Source: CAZNLH01 sp964573995 (GTDB taxonomy: Bacteria; Gemmatimonadota; CAZMKB01; CAZNLH01). From it: DNA of 64,000 nucleotides. A program made the translations under genes and the position numbers. Below the pieces are notes generated by a model. That model saw nothing but the letters and a program-made list of their open reading frames with translations. It made no database searches and was not told the DNA's origin. The stretch covers positions 1-64,000 of the forward strand of contig CAZNLH010000014.1 in the NCBI GenBank assembly GCA_964573995.1, given 5' to 3'. This document shows, one piece after another, positions 16,952-26,472 of this stretch (positions are counted from its first letter, which is position 1; each line of letters begins with the position of its first letter).

Positions 16952-18595
16952 TCAGCCCTTGGGTAGGTATATCCTGAGCCTCTGCCCGGGATATATGAAG
17001 CGGCTTTTGCCCAACCCGTTCCACCGCCTGATGTCGGAAATCCGGACCCCGTGCTTCTTTGCAATCCCGGAGAGCGTGTCCCCCCTCCTCACGACGTAGA
17101 AGTTCATCACGAGGTGCCCAGAGGACGACCCACCCCTGTGGTCCGCCCTGATAATGAGGCTCTGACCGGGATAGATGGTCGTACCGCGGATGTTGTTCCA
17201 TCTCCTTACCTGTCGCCAGTCGACGCCGAATCGATGGGCGATCCTCCCGAGCGTGTCACCCCGCTTGACGATGTATCGTATCCTCCGCTCAGGCGTCAAT
17301 TCCTTCACGTTCTTTATGTTCGACAGGTAACGCTCGCGCGTCCCAACGGGGAGTTTCAGAACGTAGGAGGGGTAGTCCTCGGAGAGGAGCGGCGTTACCC
17401 ATGTCCGCAATTCCGGGTTCAACTCTCGAACCTCCTTTTCCTCGGTACCTACGCAATGGGCGACAACCCCCAGGTCCACGACATAGTCGATCTTAACGGT
17501 GTCCACCTGGAGCGGGGGATCGTACTGGAAATTGAATCCATAGGCGGACGGGTCTTTCGCAATAATAGCCGCGGCGTGGATCTGGGGGACGTGGTTCCTT
17601 GTCTGCGGATGGGTGGCCCCCGCCTCGGCGATCGTGTAAAAGTCGACGATGTGCGAGTTCTTTATGTCATTGTGGATGTTCGTCTCACCCCGGTTGTATG
17701 CAGCGAGCGCCCAGTCCCACGAGTTGAACCACTTGTAGAGGTCCTCCAGGTACGTGAGGGCCGCCCTGGTCGACTTCTCCGGGTCTCTACGCTCGTCGAG
17801 CCACTCGTTTATGATAAGGCCGTAATTTCTCGCCGTCGATGGTATGAATTGCCAAAGCCCCGCCGCCCGCTTCCTGGAGTAAGCGGAGGTCTTGTAGCCG
17901 CTCTCTATCAGGGCGACGAGCCACAACTCCTCCGGTAACCCGCGAGCCCGGATCTCCCTCAAGACCATGTCACGATAGCGCCCTGAACGGCGGAAGGACT
18001 CCTCGATGAATGCACGCCGTTTCCCCTCCTGGAATAGTTTTAGGTACTTCTGGACCAGTGGCTGCGAGGGATCGATCGGAAGATCGAAGCCGTTCTTGTG
18101 TTCAGCCACGGATTGGGAATCAACCTTCGCCTTCTCGAGTTCCTCCTTAGAAGCAGACAGTATATCCTCGCTCGGCGAATCGAGTTGCTGCAGAGATTCG
18201 TTGAGATCGGCATACATCCTGTCCATTACCTTCTTGAAGGCGTTGTATGTGCTTGGATACTTCGTGGCCCACAGTTTCGCCTCTATCAGGACATTTAGGG
18301 CATCTTGAAAGAGGGAATCTGAGCCTGACAGATTCCCCTGCTCATATTCCAGGACCGCCTGGTTGTAAATGCCCTCCGAGGCCGACACCAGGCTGTCGAT
18401 TGCGGTGTTTGTAACTCCTGCAACATTACGTTCTTCAGCAGGACGCTGCTCTCCCGTGATCTGTCCGGGATCAGAGACCTGGGCAGGAGGGTCAGGTTTA
18501 TCCCCACCGATCGGCGTTTGGACTGCGACCCTCGCGCCGCAGCCCAAGAATACGAGCATGATGGCGTAAATGATAGAAAGGACGAGAGATTTCAT
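16952..18595 (-). CDS. mltD: MltD-like membrane-bound lytic murein transglycosylase with two LysM domains
   Basis: 547 residues from the ATG at 18595; further upstream in-frame codons would hide the lipoprotein signal MKSLVLSIIYAIMLVFLGC (lipidated Cys19; the lipobox FLG-C is slightly atypical). A helical region (about 60-190) leads to the family 1 lytic transglycosylase domain with catalytic Glu231 (LIESGYK), AAGLWQF and LAAYNRGE. Two LysM peptidoglycan-binding repeats close the protein (about 445-490, RGDTLGRIAHRFGVD; and about 500-545, RGDTLSGIAKKHGVR). It cleaves glycan strands to 1,6-anhydro products at the outer membrane, in wall turnover. Its own promoter is predicted at 18776-18804. 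Confidence 0.92.
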   Translation of the reverse strand: MKSLVLSIIYAIMLVFLGCGARVAVQTPIGGDKPDPPAQVSDPGQITGEQRPAEERNVAGVTNTAIDSLVSASEGIYNQAVLEYEQGNLSGSDSLFQDALNVLIEAKLWATKYPSTYNAFKKVMDRMYADLNESLQQLDSPSEDILSASKEELEKAKVDSQSVAEHKNGFDLPIDPSQPLVQKYLKLFQEGKRRAFIEESFRRSGRYRDMVLREIRARGLPEELWLVALIESGYKTSAYSRKRAAGLWQFIPSTARNYGLIINEWLDERRDPEKSTRAALTYLEDLYKWFNSWDWALAAYNRGETNIHNDIKNSHIVDFYTIAEAGATHPQTRNHVPQIHAAAIIAKDPSAYGFNFQYDPPLQVDTVKIDYVVDLGVVAHCVGTEEKEVRELNPELRTWVTPLLSEDYPSYVLKLPVGTRERYLSNIKNVKELTPERRIRYIVKRGDTLGRIAHRFGVDWRQVRRWNNIRGTTIYPGQSLIIRADHRGGSSSGHLVMNFYVVRRGDTLSGIAKKHGVRISDIRRWNGLGKSRFIYPGQRLRIYLPKG

Positions 18596-18958
18596 GGTGC
18601 AATATGGCCCCCTGATACCTGCCGGAACGGATAAATTGGATTCCCCATTACGGGCTACGAAAAGTGTAAGCGTGGAAATCAAACAGGCAATTTTTATACC
18701 GGTTGTGCTCGACGAGCAACAAGTGTTTATACGTTTTCTATTATCATCCGGCATCCTATGACCGGCTTCCGGGCAAATTTAGGCCCTTCCTTACGGGCTG
18801 TCAAGGAACAAGTGACTTGACGCCGTTTGCAACCTTGGGACACCGATAAAGTATGATTGACTTCCATCACGTTTACCATATCTTTACAAATCAGGTGAGC
18901 AACCCTCAAAATCTATTATCCGACAGGCAACCATCTCGTTTTGGAGGAGAGGTGGGTG
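18596..18958. other. 363-bp divergent region between mltD and thiD
   Basis: Contains a minus-strand sigma-70 promoter for mltD (18776-18804). I found no strong promoter for thiD and no TPP riboswitch: the conserved CTGAGA and ACCTGA segments are absent. Confidence 0.5.
18776..18804 (-). promoter_or_regulatory. candidate sigma-70 promoter of mltD
   Basis: Minus-strand TTGACA (18804-18799), 17-bp spacer, TAAATT (18781-18776). The leader would be about 175 bases. Confidence 0.45.
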
Positions 18959-19762
18959 ATGAGAACAGCGATGACGATTGGTGGCTCCGATTCTTGCGCG
19001 GGGGCGGGAATCCAGGCCGACCTCAAGACCTTTTCCGCCTATAACATCCACGGGACGACCGTAATCACATCTGTCACGGCCCAGAACACCCTTGGCGTCT
19101 ATGAGATATTCCCCGTCCCTGCGGAGGTCGTTGAGAGCCAGTTAGTATCGATAACGGAAGATGTTGGATTGGAGGCCGTCAAGACGGGGATGCTCCCCAC
19201 GCCTGAAATCGTCGAGGTGATCTTCAGGTGCTTGAATGATCATCACGTTCCGAACCTCGTAATCGATCCCGTGATTACCTCTCAGAGTGGCTACTCGCTG
19301 GTGAGCGAGGAGGCTGTTAGAATGCTCAAAGAGGTCCTCATGCCCATCTGCTGCCTGATTACCCCAAACATACCCGAGGCTGAGGTGCTGGCCGGTCAAC
19401 CGATACACGGCCTTCCGGAAATGGAGAAGGCCGCGGCTACAATCCACCACCTGGGTGCGAGGAACGTATTGATCAAGGGGGGGCACCTGAAAGGGGAATC
19501 GACGGGATTTGATCTCCTTTACTCAGGGGACAAGGGGCCGATATACATGAAGCCCGATCGCATATCCAACCTGAACGTCCACGGGACCGGCTGCGCCCTC
19601 TCCGCAGCCATAGCCGCCGGCCTGGCAAAGGGCATGACCCTCAGGCGGGCGGTCGAGGTCGCCAAGGACTTCACCTTTGAATCCATCGAGGCCTCATATC
19701 GTGCAGGACATGGCGCCTTGATGGTGAACCCTCTTCAACTCTCGGGGGATACGGGGAACTGA
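18959..19762 (+). CDS. thiD: hydroxymethylpyrimidine/phosphomethylpyrimidine kinase
   Basis: 267 residues, the usual length. The N-terminal MTIGGSDSCAGAGIQADLK substrate-binding segment, GVEA-like VGLEAVKTGML, DPVITSQSG, TPNIPEA and the C-terminal HGTGCALSAAIAAGLAKG anion-hole motif with the catalytic Asp/Cys region of the ribokinase fold are all present. It phosphorylates HMP and HMP-P in thiamine synthesis or salvage. Start ATG 18959 has GGAGGAGAGG upstream. No other thiamine gene is nearby. Its 3' end overlaps the convergent lipA gene by 28 bases. Confidence 0.95.
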   Translation: MRTAMTIGGSDSCAGAGIQADLKTFSAYNIHGTTVITSVTAQNTLGVYEIFPVPAEVVESQLVSITEDVGLEAVKTGMLPTPEIVEVIFRCLNDHHVPNLVIDPVITSQSGYSLVSEEAVRMLKEVLMPICCLITPNIPEAEVLAGQPIHGLPEMEKAAATIHHLGARNVLIKGGHLKGESTGFDLLYSGDKGPIYMKPDRISNLNVHGTGCALSAAIAAGLAKGMTLRRAVEVAKDFTFESIEASYRAGHGALMVNPLQLSGDTGN

Positions 19763-20673
19763 TTCCCCCTGGTCACGTGCAGGCCTTCCCCCGACGCCTG
19801 GAGATCGGCAAGATAAGAACTCCTGACGAGGGGCCCGGCAGTCACGTGTGAAAAACCCATCGACATGGCTGTTTCCCTTATCTCCCCAAATTCGCCTGGT
19901 TCGTAGTAACGTCTTACCGGCAGGTGGGCTGGAGATGGCTGCAGGTACTGGCCGACGGTCAACATCTCGCACCCTGTCTCCCGGATCTGCGCCATGGTTT
20001 CCAAGAGTTCCCCCATCTTCTCCCCAAGGCCCACCATGAGTCCCGTTTTGACGACCATGCCGCCACGCCCCGCCGCGAACCGAAGCAGGGACAGGGAGCG
20101 TTCATACACGCTCCCCCTACGGGCCACCCGGTACAGGGAAGGGACGGTTTCGATGTTGTGACCGAAAAACTCCGGGGCGGCTTCCATCACTATCGTAGCA
20201 TCAGCGTGCGATCCCCTGAAATCGGGGACAAGGACCTCTATAGCGCACCCGGGCGCCTTGTGCCTCACTTCACGGATCACCCTGCTGAAAAAGGACGCCC
20301 CCCCATCGGGAAGATCGTCCCTGTCGACAGACGTGATAACCACGTGTCGGAGCCTTAGGTCCCTGACGGCCAGGGCAACCCCCGCCACTTCCCCATCATC
20401 GAGCGGCCCGGGCCTCCCCGTCCTCACGTTACAAAACGCGCATGAGCGTGTGCACACGTCTCCCATTATCAGGAAGGTCGCCACGCCGCGGCTCCAGCAC
20501 TCTCCCCTGTTGGGACAGATTGCGCTGTCGCACACCGTGTGAAGGGACTCCCTGCGGATTATCCCGCTCAAGAGCCTGTACGCCGCGCCGTTAGGGAGAC
20601 GGGTCCTGAACCATGCAGGGAGATGCGCTCTACCGCCGCCATGTCTTTCGGATGCCTTTACTATTCTCATCAT
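19735..20673 (-). CDS. lipA: lipoyl synthase
   Basis: 312 residues. Radical SAM enzyme that inserts two sulfurs into protein-bound octanoate. Both cluster motifs are present: the auxiliary, sacrificial cluster CDSAICPNRGECW (CX4CX5C) and the radical SAM cluster CTRSCAFCNV. The family motifs MGDVCTR, TSVDRDDLPDGG, VLVPDF, HNIETVPSLY, KTGLMVGLGE and the C-terminal GPLVRSSY (with the Ser cluster ligand) follow in order. No lipB is adjacent. The last 28 bases overlap the end of thiD on the other strand. Confidence 0.96.
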   Translation of the reverse strand: MMRIVKASERHGGGRAHLPAWFRTRLPNGAAYRLLSGIIRRESLHTVCDSAICPNRGECWSRGVATFLIMGDVCTRSCAFCNVRTGRPGPLDDGEVAGVALAVRDLRLRHVVITSVDRDDLPDGGASFFSRVIREVRHKAPGCAIEVLVPDFRGSHADATIVMEAAPEFFGHNIETVPSLYRVARRGSVYERSLSLLRFAAGRGGMVVKTGLMVGLGEKMGELLETMAQIRETGCEMLTVGQYLQPSPAHLPVRRYYEPGEFGEIRETAMSMGFSHVTAGPLVRSSYLADLQASGEGLHVTRGNQFPVSPES

Positions 20674-20897
20674 GCCGCCTTAGAAATGCCAGGCCGTGAC
20701 CGACCCCCGACCAGAATACCGATATTACCGGCACTGCCATAAAATATTACCTTTTCCAGGGCCCCGATCAAGTATCATCCTTGAGATAAACGAGTTGCAT
20801 CTGTATATTTCAGTAACGAGATCCGCGTCGAGGGACCGTAAGATTATCGCTGCCCATGGTCAGCCGCTATTGATATTGTAGACGGGAGGGAACCTAT

Positions 20898-21587
20898 TTG
20901 AGATACGATTCTTACAACCGCGAGCGTCTCTACAAGCCCGGCCTGCAGATGAAGTGCCGTGACAGGCTCCACCGACTTGTCCTGTCAGGCCTCGCTGTTC
21001 GGTCGATATGCGAGATCGGTGTAGGGTTCGGTGAATTGGCTGATTACTGCAGCAGGAACGGAATCGGGTGGATAGGTATAGAGCCGAACGACAACCTCAG
21101 GAGGCCCCTTGTCGAGGACGGCTTCAGGGTATACGACTCGACCTTGCCAGAGTTCCCCGAGATCGAGGAACGATTCGACGCCATCTTTGCCGCGCACTTC
21201 ATCGAACACCTGAACGGCCTCCAGGACGTAATGCGATTCCTCGGCTCTTGCAAGACAAGCCTCGCTTCACACGGCGGCCGGTTTCTTATCCTGCTCTACC
21301 CGGATATCGAGAAGTGCGGTCCCATATTCTGGCACGACTACACCCACAATTTCGTAACCACCAAGAAGAGGATCGAGGACCTCCTCTACGACACGGGGTG
21401 GAAGATCCTACGGAGCGAGCGTTACACCGCCTGTTTTTTCAGGACATCCGGGCTCATCAGTTTAATAGGCAAGATATTCCCATACTTCCTCATGCCGGAG
21501 AAGATCGCCTTGTTCGCCCGCCTCTCTTTCCTTCAACACGTCCTCACAATCGCAGAACCTATATCTCCACTTGAAGCCCCCTCATGA
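20898..21587 (+). CDS. SAM-dependent class I methyltransferase
   Basis: 229 residues from a TTG start with GGGAGGG seven bases upstream. SAM-binding motif I is ICEIGVGFGELADYC and motif II is IEPND; FDAIFAAHFIEHL is the post-motif segment typical of the type 11/12 family. A hydrophobic C-terminal stretch (LISLIGKIFPYFLMPEKIALFARL) suggests membrane contact. It opens the glycan-type locus and may methylate a sugar or lipid-linked intermediate; the substrate is not evident. Confidence 0.8.
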   Translation: MRYDSYNRERLYKPGLQMKCRDRLHRLVLSGLAVRSICEIGVGFGELADYCSRNGIGWIGIEPNDNLRRPLVEDGFRVYDSTLPEFPEIEERFDAIFAAHFIEHLNGLQDVMRFLGSCKTSLASHGGRFLILLYPDIEKCGPIFWHDYTHNFVTTKKRIEDLLYDTGWKILRSERYTACFFRTSGLISLIGKIFPYFLMPEKIALFARLSFLQHVLTIAEPISPLEAPS

Positions 21588-21629
21588 AAGTTAGGGACTG
21601 AAAGGGGACAATAACAATACACCCCAGCA

Positions 21630-21658
21630 TTGACATCAGGTAGCGGGTATGCTAAAAT
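21630..21658 (+). promoter_or_regulatory. sigma-70 promoter of the cobalamin-binding radical SAM gene
   Basis: TTGACA (21630-21635), 17 bp, TAAAAT (21653-21658). The leader of about 85 bases contains a hairpin followed by T-rich sequence. Confidence 0.7.
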
Positions 21659-21668
21659 TATAATGTAT

Positions 21669-21698
21669 AAGGTTCCCTGTTCGGGACCTTTTAATTCT
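21669..21698 (+). terminator. candidate leader attenuator hairpin
   Basis: AAGGTTCC (21669-21676) pairs with GGGACCTT (21683-21690) through one G-U pair around a six-base loop, then TTAATTCT follows. It lies between promoter and start codon, so it could terminate transcription early. The T-tract is weak. Confidence 0.4.
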
Positions 21699-21749
21699 TT
21701 GAGCAGCATTGCGTACTACAAGATTTACTTGTACGAGGAAGCAACAGAC

Positions 21750-23428
21750 ATGAAACAATTTCGTTATCCGCCCGAAGGACGATCCAAGGTCCTGCTCGTC
21801 TTCCCGAAGCTCTTCCCCAAGAAGACGTACCAGGAGGACGAGTACATTCACTTCCCCCAGTCGGTCCTCAAACTCGCCGCCGCGCTCATGGAAGATAATG
21901 TCGAAGTGACCATACTGGACGGCCGGGTAGAGGAGGACTATCAAGAAAAGATACTTCCACTCAAAGATGACCTCCTGTGCGTGGGGCTGAGTTGCCTGAC
22001 CGGCCAGGTAAGCCAGGGCCTTGAAATAGCACGCTTCGTCCGTGAAAAGGTACCGGAAGTACCGATCATCTGGGGTGGATGGCACCCGACAATATTCCAC
22101 GAGACCTCCATCCTGAGCCCCTGTGCAGACATCATCGCCCGGGGAGAGGGAGAGGACATCATACGAGAATTGGTAAGGGCTCTCAAGGCCGGTGCCGGCC
22201 TCGACGAAATCAAGGGGATCACTTACAAGACAAGCGGCGACGTAAAGATCAATCCCGATCGTCCGATCGCAAGAGAATTCAAGTTCACCTCCCTCCCTTA
22301 CGAACTCCTCGATCCATNNNNNNNNNNNNNNNNNNNNNNNNNNNNNNNNNNNNNNNNNNNNNNNNNNNNNNNNNNNNNNNNNNNNNNNNNNNNNNNNNNN
22401 NNNNNNNNNNNNNNNNNCCGATCGCAAGAGAATTCAAGTTCACCTCCCTCCCTTACGAACTCCTCGATCCATCACGATACGAGATCCAGCAGGGACGAAT
22501 CAGCCTCATAACGAGCAGGGGATGCCCACAGAACTGCTCTTATTGCACTATTCAAAGTTACTATACCCGGCATTGGTATGGCAGGGATGCAGAACCGATC
22601 GTCGACCAGATTGAATACCTGAAAAATCGCTTCAATGTCAGGCACTTTATCTTCCAGGACAGCAACTACTTCGTCAATCCCCGCAGGACAAAGGCGATCA
22701 GTGAAGAGATCCTCAGGAGGAAACTCGACATAACCTGGGAGGCGAGCGGGCACACCAAGGTACTCGTCAGAACCGACCCGGAGACCTACGAGGTGGTAAA
22801 AAAATCGGGTTGCAGGCAGATCAGCGTCGGGGTGGAGACGGGATCCACCAGGATGCTCAATATCATCCACAAGGGATTGAAACTCGAGGAGGTCTTCCGG
22901 CTGGCGGAGATAATCGCTTCCTCCAAGATTACCTTCCGGACCAATTTCATGATCGGCCTCCCCGGTGAGACAAATCAGGACCTTCTCGAGACCTTAAGAG
23001 TGATAAGGAAACTCCACAACTCCTCACCCAACCTGAAGGTTTCCGTCTATATGTACCACCCTATACCGGGCAGTCCCATGTACAGGGAAGAGATGGAATC
23101 GGGTCAGATCATCGATTATCCCACAACCCTCGAGCAATGGGCCAACTTCAAGATAGAGACCGATACCGGCTGGGATGCCACGAGGCCGTGGCGAGGGAAA
23201 GACCTGATCGAGAATTACCGGAACAGGGACGGCGCGAGGTTGAGGAGCTTCTACCTTTGGGCAGGGTGCCTGAGCGACGGGTTTGAGAGACGCCTGGACA
23301 GCCGGGGGCTCCGGGCCGGCTATCAAATCCTCCGTCGACTTGCTGCATTCAGGCTGTCCACGGGCATATTTTCACTCCCTCTCGAATGGTACGCCTACCA
23401 GTATTACAGGCGCAGGTGGAAGAGATGA
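21750..23428 (+). CDS. cobalamin-binding-domain radical SAM protein, interrupted by an assembly gap
   Basis: The N-terminal half (to 22317) has a B12-binding-like fold (KVLLVFPKLFP, VTILDGR, WGGWHPTIFHET) and the C-terminal half (from 22418) the radical SAM domain with CPQNCSYC, then GVETGS and RTNFMIGLPGE. The 100 N bases (22318-22417) are flanked by the same 55-bp sequence. Removing one copy plus the N run (155 bases) puts both halves in one frame and gives a protein of about 507 residues, a normal length for the family. It is therefore intact in the genome. Members (BchE, HpnJ and methylase-like) alter unreactive carbons; here a glycan or lipid target is inferred from neighbours. Start ATG 21750 is preceded by GAGGAAG. 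Confidence 0.9.
22263..22472. other. scaffold gap flanked by an exact 55-bp duplication (assembly artefact)
   Basis: 22263-22317 and 22418-22472 are identical over 55 bases and the 100 N lie between them. A 55-base overlap equals a common de Bruijn k-mer size, so the two contigs overlap and should have been joined; the fixed 100-base gap length is a placeholder. Confidence 0.95.
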
Positions 23429-23437
23429 CAGTCCCGG

Positions 23438-25420
23438 TTACCAGACGTACCCCAGGGACCTGAGTATCTCCCGCGTGCCCCTGTCTATGGAGAGCCTCTT
23501 TCCTTGGCTTCCCGAACGTATCTTTACTATAAGGTCATCGAGAAGGGAATCCATTTCCGCCGCTTTCCTGGAATCAGCCCGGTATAGATCCTCCAGTTCC
23601 CCAGGATCGCCATCAATCCGATAGAGTCTCTCCACCGAACCATCTTCCGATCGAATTAGTTTCCAGCCGTCAACGCTCAAGCCACGGTAACGCGCCGCGG
23701 GGCTTGTGGCGTGGAGCGTCTCGAAGTAGGCCGGCCTATTCCCCTCCCCGGGTGTTTCCATCCCCCTGATTCTACCCGCCAGGGAGACCCCCTGTACCTC
23801 TTCCATCGGCTTCATCCCCAACAGATCGAGGATGGTGGGCACAATATCCACGCTCTGAACCAGCCCGTCAACACGCTTCCCAGCGGGAATGAGGTGGGGA
23901 CCCCTGAATATCAGTGGCACATCGATTGTCTGCTCGTAGAGGGCGCCACTGTGCCCTACATAATCGTGCTCAAACAACGATTGGCCGTGATCAGCGGTAA
24001 GGACCACGAGGGTATGTCCCGCCAGGCCCAGTTGATCGAGGTGATCAAGTAACACTCCAACGTAATGATCGGTGTAAGTCACCTCCGCCTTGTAGAGCGC
24101 CTTCATGTAAGCCACTTCAGGGTCATCGGCGCTGTAAACTGTAAAATCCCGCGTAGAACGTATTGCCTCCCTCTTCCCAGGTGAGCCGACGCGGGCGAGG
24201 AGATCCGAGCCTGCATACATCTCCTCGTAAGCAGGGGGCGGATTCAAGGGATTGTGGGGATCGAAGAAGTGGACCCACAGGAAAAAGGGCCTGTCCTTGA
24301 TTCCATCGAGCCAACGAATGACCTGTTTAGTTGTCTCACCCGCCTTCCGCTCCGCAATAACGACGGGATGGTATATTCCCACCCTCTCCATGACACCGGA
24401 GAGGCTGTAGAAGTCGGCAACCCGGCTGAAGAAGAATGAATTGCTGCCGATCAAGTGATCGTCATACAGATCGAAACCCTGGTCGAGCCCGAAACTTGAA
24501 TCCAGGGGAAAGGCGCTCACGAATGCGGACGTGACATAACCATCATCCCTGAACCGCTCCGCGATTGTTTGCGCATCAAGGCCCAACCTGTAAAATCCGT
24601 TGTCCCTTACCCCGTGGTAGGGTGGGTAAGTCCCTGTGAGGATGGAACTGTGAGATGGGCAGGTGATGGGGGCCTGAGCGACGCAATTCGTGAAGAGGGT
24701 TCCTTCTCTTGCCAGGCGGTCGATCGACGGAGTTCTCACCTCCCGGTTACCGTAACACCCAAGATGGTCCCTGCGTAACGTATCGATCGTGATGAGGAGG
24801 ACATTCTCGTATGATCCCATCTCGCCCGAGGGGACTGGCCCCTTTGCATGCGGCGGTGGCGGGATGGAAACTCTCTCCCGGGGCACGAGAGACCAGCCTG
24901 TTACCAGGACGGGAGACGCCACGACAAGCAGCCAAATCGCGCGGGTAATGCGGCGTCGCCAGGCCGATACTCCCAACCGCAGGGCGAAAAATACCGGCAA
25001 GAAGGAGATACTCACGATAGAGAAGAAAAATGTGGGGCCATGTGCACGGCTTATCTGGAGGTTGTTTCTCTCCCACGCGACAAATCCATAGAGGAGAAGG
25101 ATCACCGTCCAGGAGGCGAAGAGGGGAAAATAGGGGGGAAGTGTCTTAAAGATCACCGACTTCCCTCGTCTTGACGAAATGGCTTGAATCATGGCCAATA
25201 TCAGGCCGAGGACGAGACCGGCAAGAGGATAGAAGAATATGGGCAGGAGGAGGAAGGTAGACTTTAGGCGGATATCGGCAAAAAATGCCCCCCCCACTAC
25301 GAATCCCCTGGTCATGGTATCAATAATGAACCATGCCGTTCCTCCAACCAGCCCCGAAACAAGCCCGAGGTACAGTATCATCGACGTCGAATGATCCTTG
25401 CCTCTTCTACTGCTCTTCAT
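23438..25420 (-). CDS. membrane-anchored alkaline phosphatase superfamily (sulfatase-like) protein, Thr nucleophile type
   Basis: 660 residues: about five N-terminal transmembrane segments (within 12-180), then a periplasmic sulfatase-fold domain beginning NVLLITIDTLRRDHLGCYG (metal ligand Asp213). The nucleophile position of the C/S-x-P-S-R signature is Thr253 (TCPSHSSILTG), so no formylglycine can form; Thr is used by phosphotransferases such as LtaS. Later metal motifs HFFDPHNPL and TADHGQSLFEHDYVGHSG are present, and the protein ends RSLGYVW. A phospho-group transferase or phosphatase acting on envelope glycans or lipids is therefore as likely as a sulfatase. Overlaps the upstream radical SAM gene by four bases. 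Two paralogues lie at 37892 and 39876. Confidence 0.85.
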   Translation of the reverse strand: MKSSRRGKDHSTSMILYLGLVSGLVGGTAWFIIDTMTRGFVVGGAFFADIRLKSTFLLLPIFFYPLAGLVLGLILAMIQAISSRRGKSVIFKTLPPYFPLFASWTVILLLYGFVAWERNNLQISRAHGPTFFFSIVSISFLPVFFALRLGVSAWRRRITRAIWLLVVASPVLVTGWSLVPRERVSIPPPPHAKGPVPSGEMGSYENVLLITIDTLRRDHLGCYGNREVRTPSIDRLAREGTLFTNCVAQAPITCPSHSSILTGTYPPYHGVRDNGFYRLGLDAQTIAERFRDDGYVTSAFVSAFPLDSSFGLDQGFDLYDDHLIGSNSFFFSRVADFYSLSGVMERVGIYHPVVIAERKAGETTKQVIRWLDGIKDRPFFLWVHFFDPHNPLNPPPAYEEMYAGSDLLARVGSPGKREAIRSTRDFTVYSADDPEVAYMKALYKAEVTYTDHYVGVLLDHLDQLGLAGHTLVVLTADHGQSLFEHDYVGHSGALYEQTIDVPLIFRGPHLIPAGKRVDGLVQSVDIVPTILDLLGMKPMEEVQGVSLAGRIRGMETPGEGNRPAYFETLHATSPAARYRGLSVDGWKLIRSEDGSVERLYRIDGDPGELEDLYRADSRKAAEMDSLLDDLIVKIRSGSQGKRLSIDRGTREILRSLGYVW

Positions 25421-26403
25421 ATGTCAAACCTCGGGACTACATCGTTTGATCGATATTCGTTACAACAGCGGCACACACCTTCAAAACTCATCCTCAGGTG
25501 ATCCCGTCGGAGCGAAACCGCGCGTTCGCCGTTCCAGACCTCTTTCAGGTCAGGTTCGCTTAGGACGTTCCCAAGGGCCAGTGTTCCCTCGTAATCTACG
25601 CAACAAGGAACCACCCGTCCATCCCACAGCACTATCGGGTAGCCGAGCCACAGCAATCTACACCTGCTCCTGCGCTCGGTCGCCTTGTGAGTAATATGCG
25701 GTGTCACCTGGATCTCATCGACGATGCCGGCCCACCTGTCCCTAAATCCCGCAAGACATTCAACGGTATCATCAGAGGCTACCATCGCCACTCCCACCCT
25801 TATCTCACTCTCCATTTCCTCCCTCAGCCGAAGAAATCGGAAGATCTTCACCTCGAGCCCCGCGTAATCATGACCCCGGATTCGCTCATAGACACTTCCG
25901 TACCCATCGATTGAAAAGATGATACGGTGCAACCCGCTATACAGTATCCCGCGGCTGAACTCGTCGTCCAGGAGAGTCCCGTTGGTGTACAGATAAGTAC
26001 GGATACCGCGCTCGGTTGCGCATTGAATGAAGTCGAAGAGCCTCGGATGCATCAGGGGCTCTCCCCACAAGCAGAGTTGGATGATCTCGAGCCCGGGGTT
26101 GTTTTCCAGGACGCGACGGAAGACTTCGAAGCCCATAAAGCCCTTCTGTCTCTTCATTCCATTATTGACCGGGCACACGTTGCACTCGAGGTTGCAGGTG
26201 TTGGTGAGTTCCAGGGCAGCCATCTTCACCTCGTGGACTTCCAAGCCTCCCATCCTGTATGCCACCTCGTTCCTTGTGGCGGCCCGGATGCCAGAGAATG
26301 TGAAAAACTTGGTGTGAAGAAAATCACCCAATTCCGGCCGCTTCATGTAATACCTTGAAACCATCCTGCAGATGAGCGCAGTTGCCTTCTCTTCAAAGTT
26401 CAT
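25417..26403 (-). CDS. radical SAM/SPASM domain protein
   Basis: 328 residues. The radical SAM motif is CNLECNVC (about residues 74-81) and a SPASM-like C-terminal region has CRLLWLG, GRVVPCCVDYEGTLALGN and GVCRCCNEYR, giving cysteines for auxiliary clusters. SPASM enzymes modify peptides, sugars or other small molecules. Co-translated with the sulfatase-like gene downstream (ATGA overlap) and preceded, after 69 bases, by the large membrane protein gene. No precursor peptide gene is visible, so a carbohydrate or lipid target is more likely (inference). Confidence 0.85.
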   Translation of the reverse strand: MNFEEKATALICRMVSRYYMKRPELGDFLHTKFFTFSGIRAATRNEVAYRMGGLEVHEVKMAALELTNTCNLECNVCPVNNGMKRQKGFMGFEVFRRVLENNPGLEIIQLCLWGEPLMHPRLFDFIQCATERGIRTYLYTNGTLLDDEFSRGILYSGLHRIIFSIDGYGSVYERIRGHDYAGLEVKIFRFLRLREEMESEIRVGVAMVASDDTVECLAGFRDRWAGIVDEIQVTPHITHKATERRSRCRLLWLGYPIVLWDGRVVPCCVDYEGTLALGNVLSEPDLKEVWNGERAVSLRRDHLRMSFEGVCRCCNEYRSNDVVPRFDI

Positions 26404-26472
26404 CGTCTTTTTCGGGATCAGGCCATTATCGCATAATATAACACGTTCAAAGCGGTTCGTCCCCCAGGATGT

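Noticed and set aside
18805..18958. TPP riboswitch ahead of thiD
   Set aside because: The conserved CTGAGA and ACCTGA elements and the P2-P4 arrangement are missing.
22318..22417. Disruption of the radical SAM gene by an insertion or frameshift
   Set aside because: The N run is flanked by an exact 55-bp overlap, so it is an unjoined contig end rather than a biological break.
23438..25420. Classical arylsulfatase annotation
   Set aside because: Thr occupies the position of the Cys/Ser that must become formylglycine; the same holds for the two paralogues.
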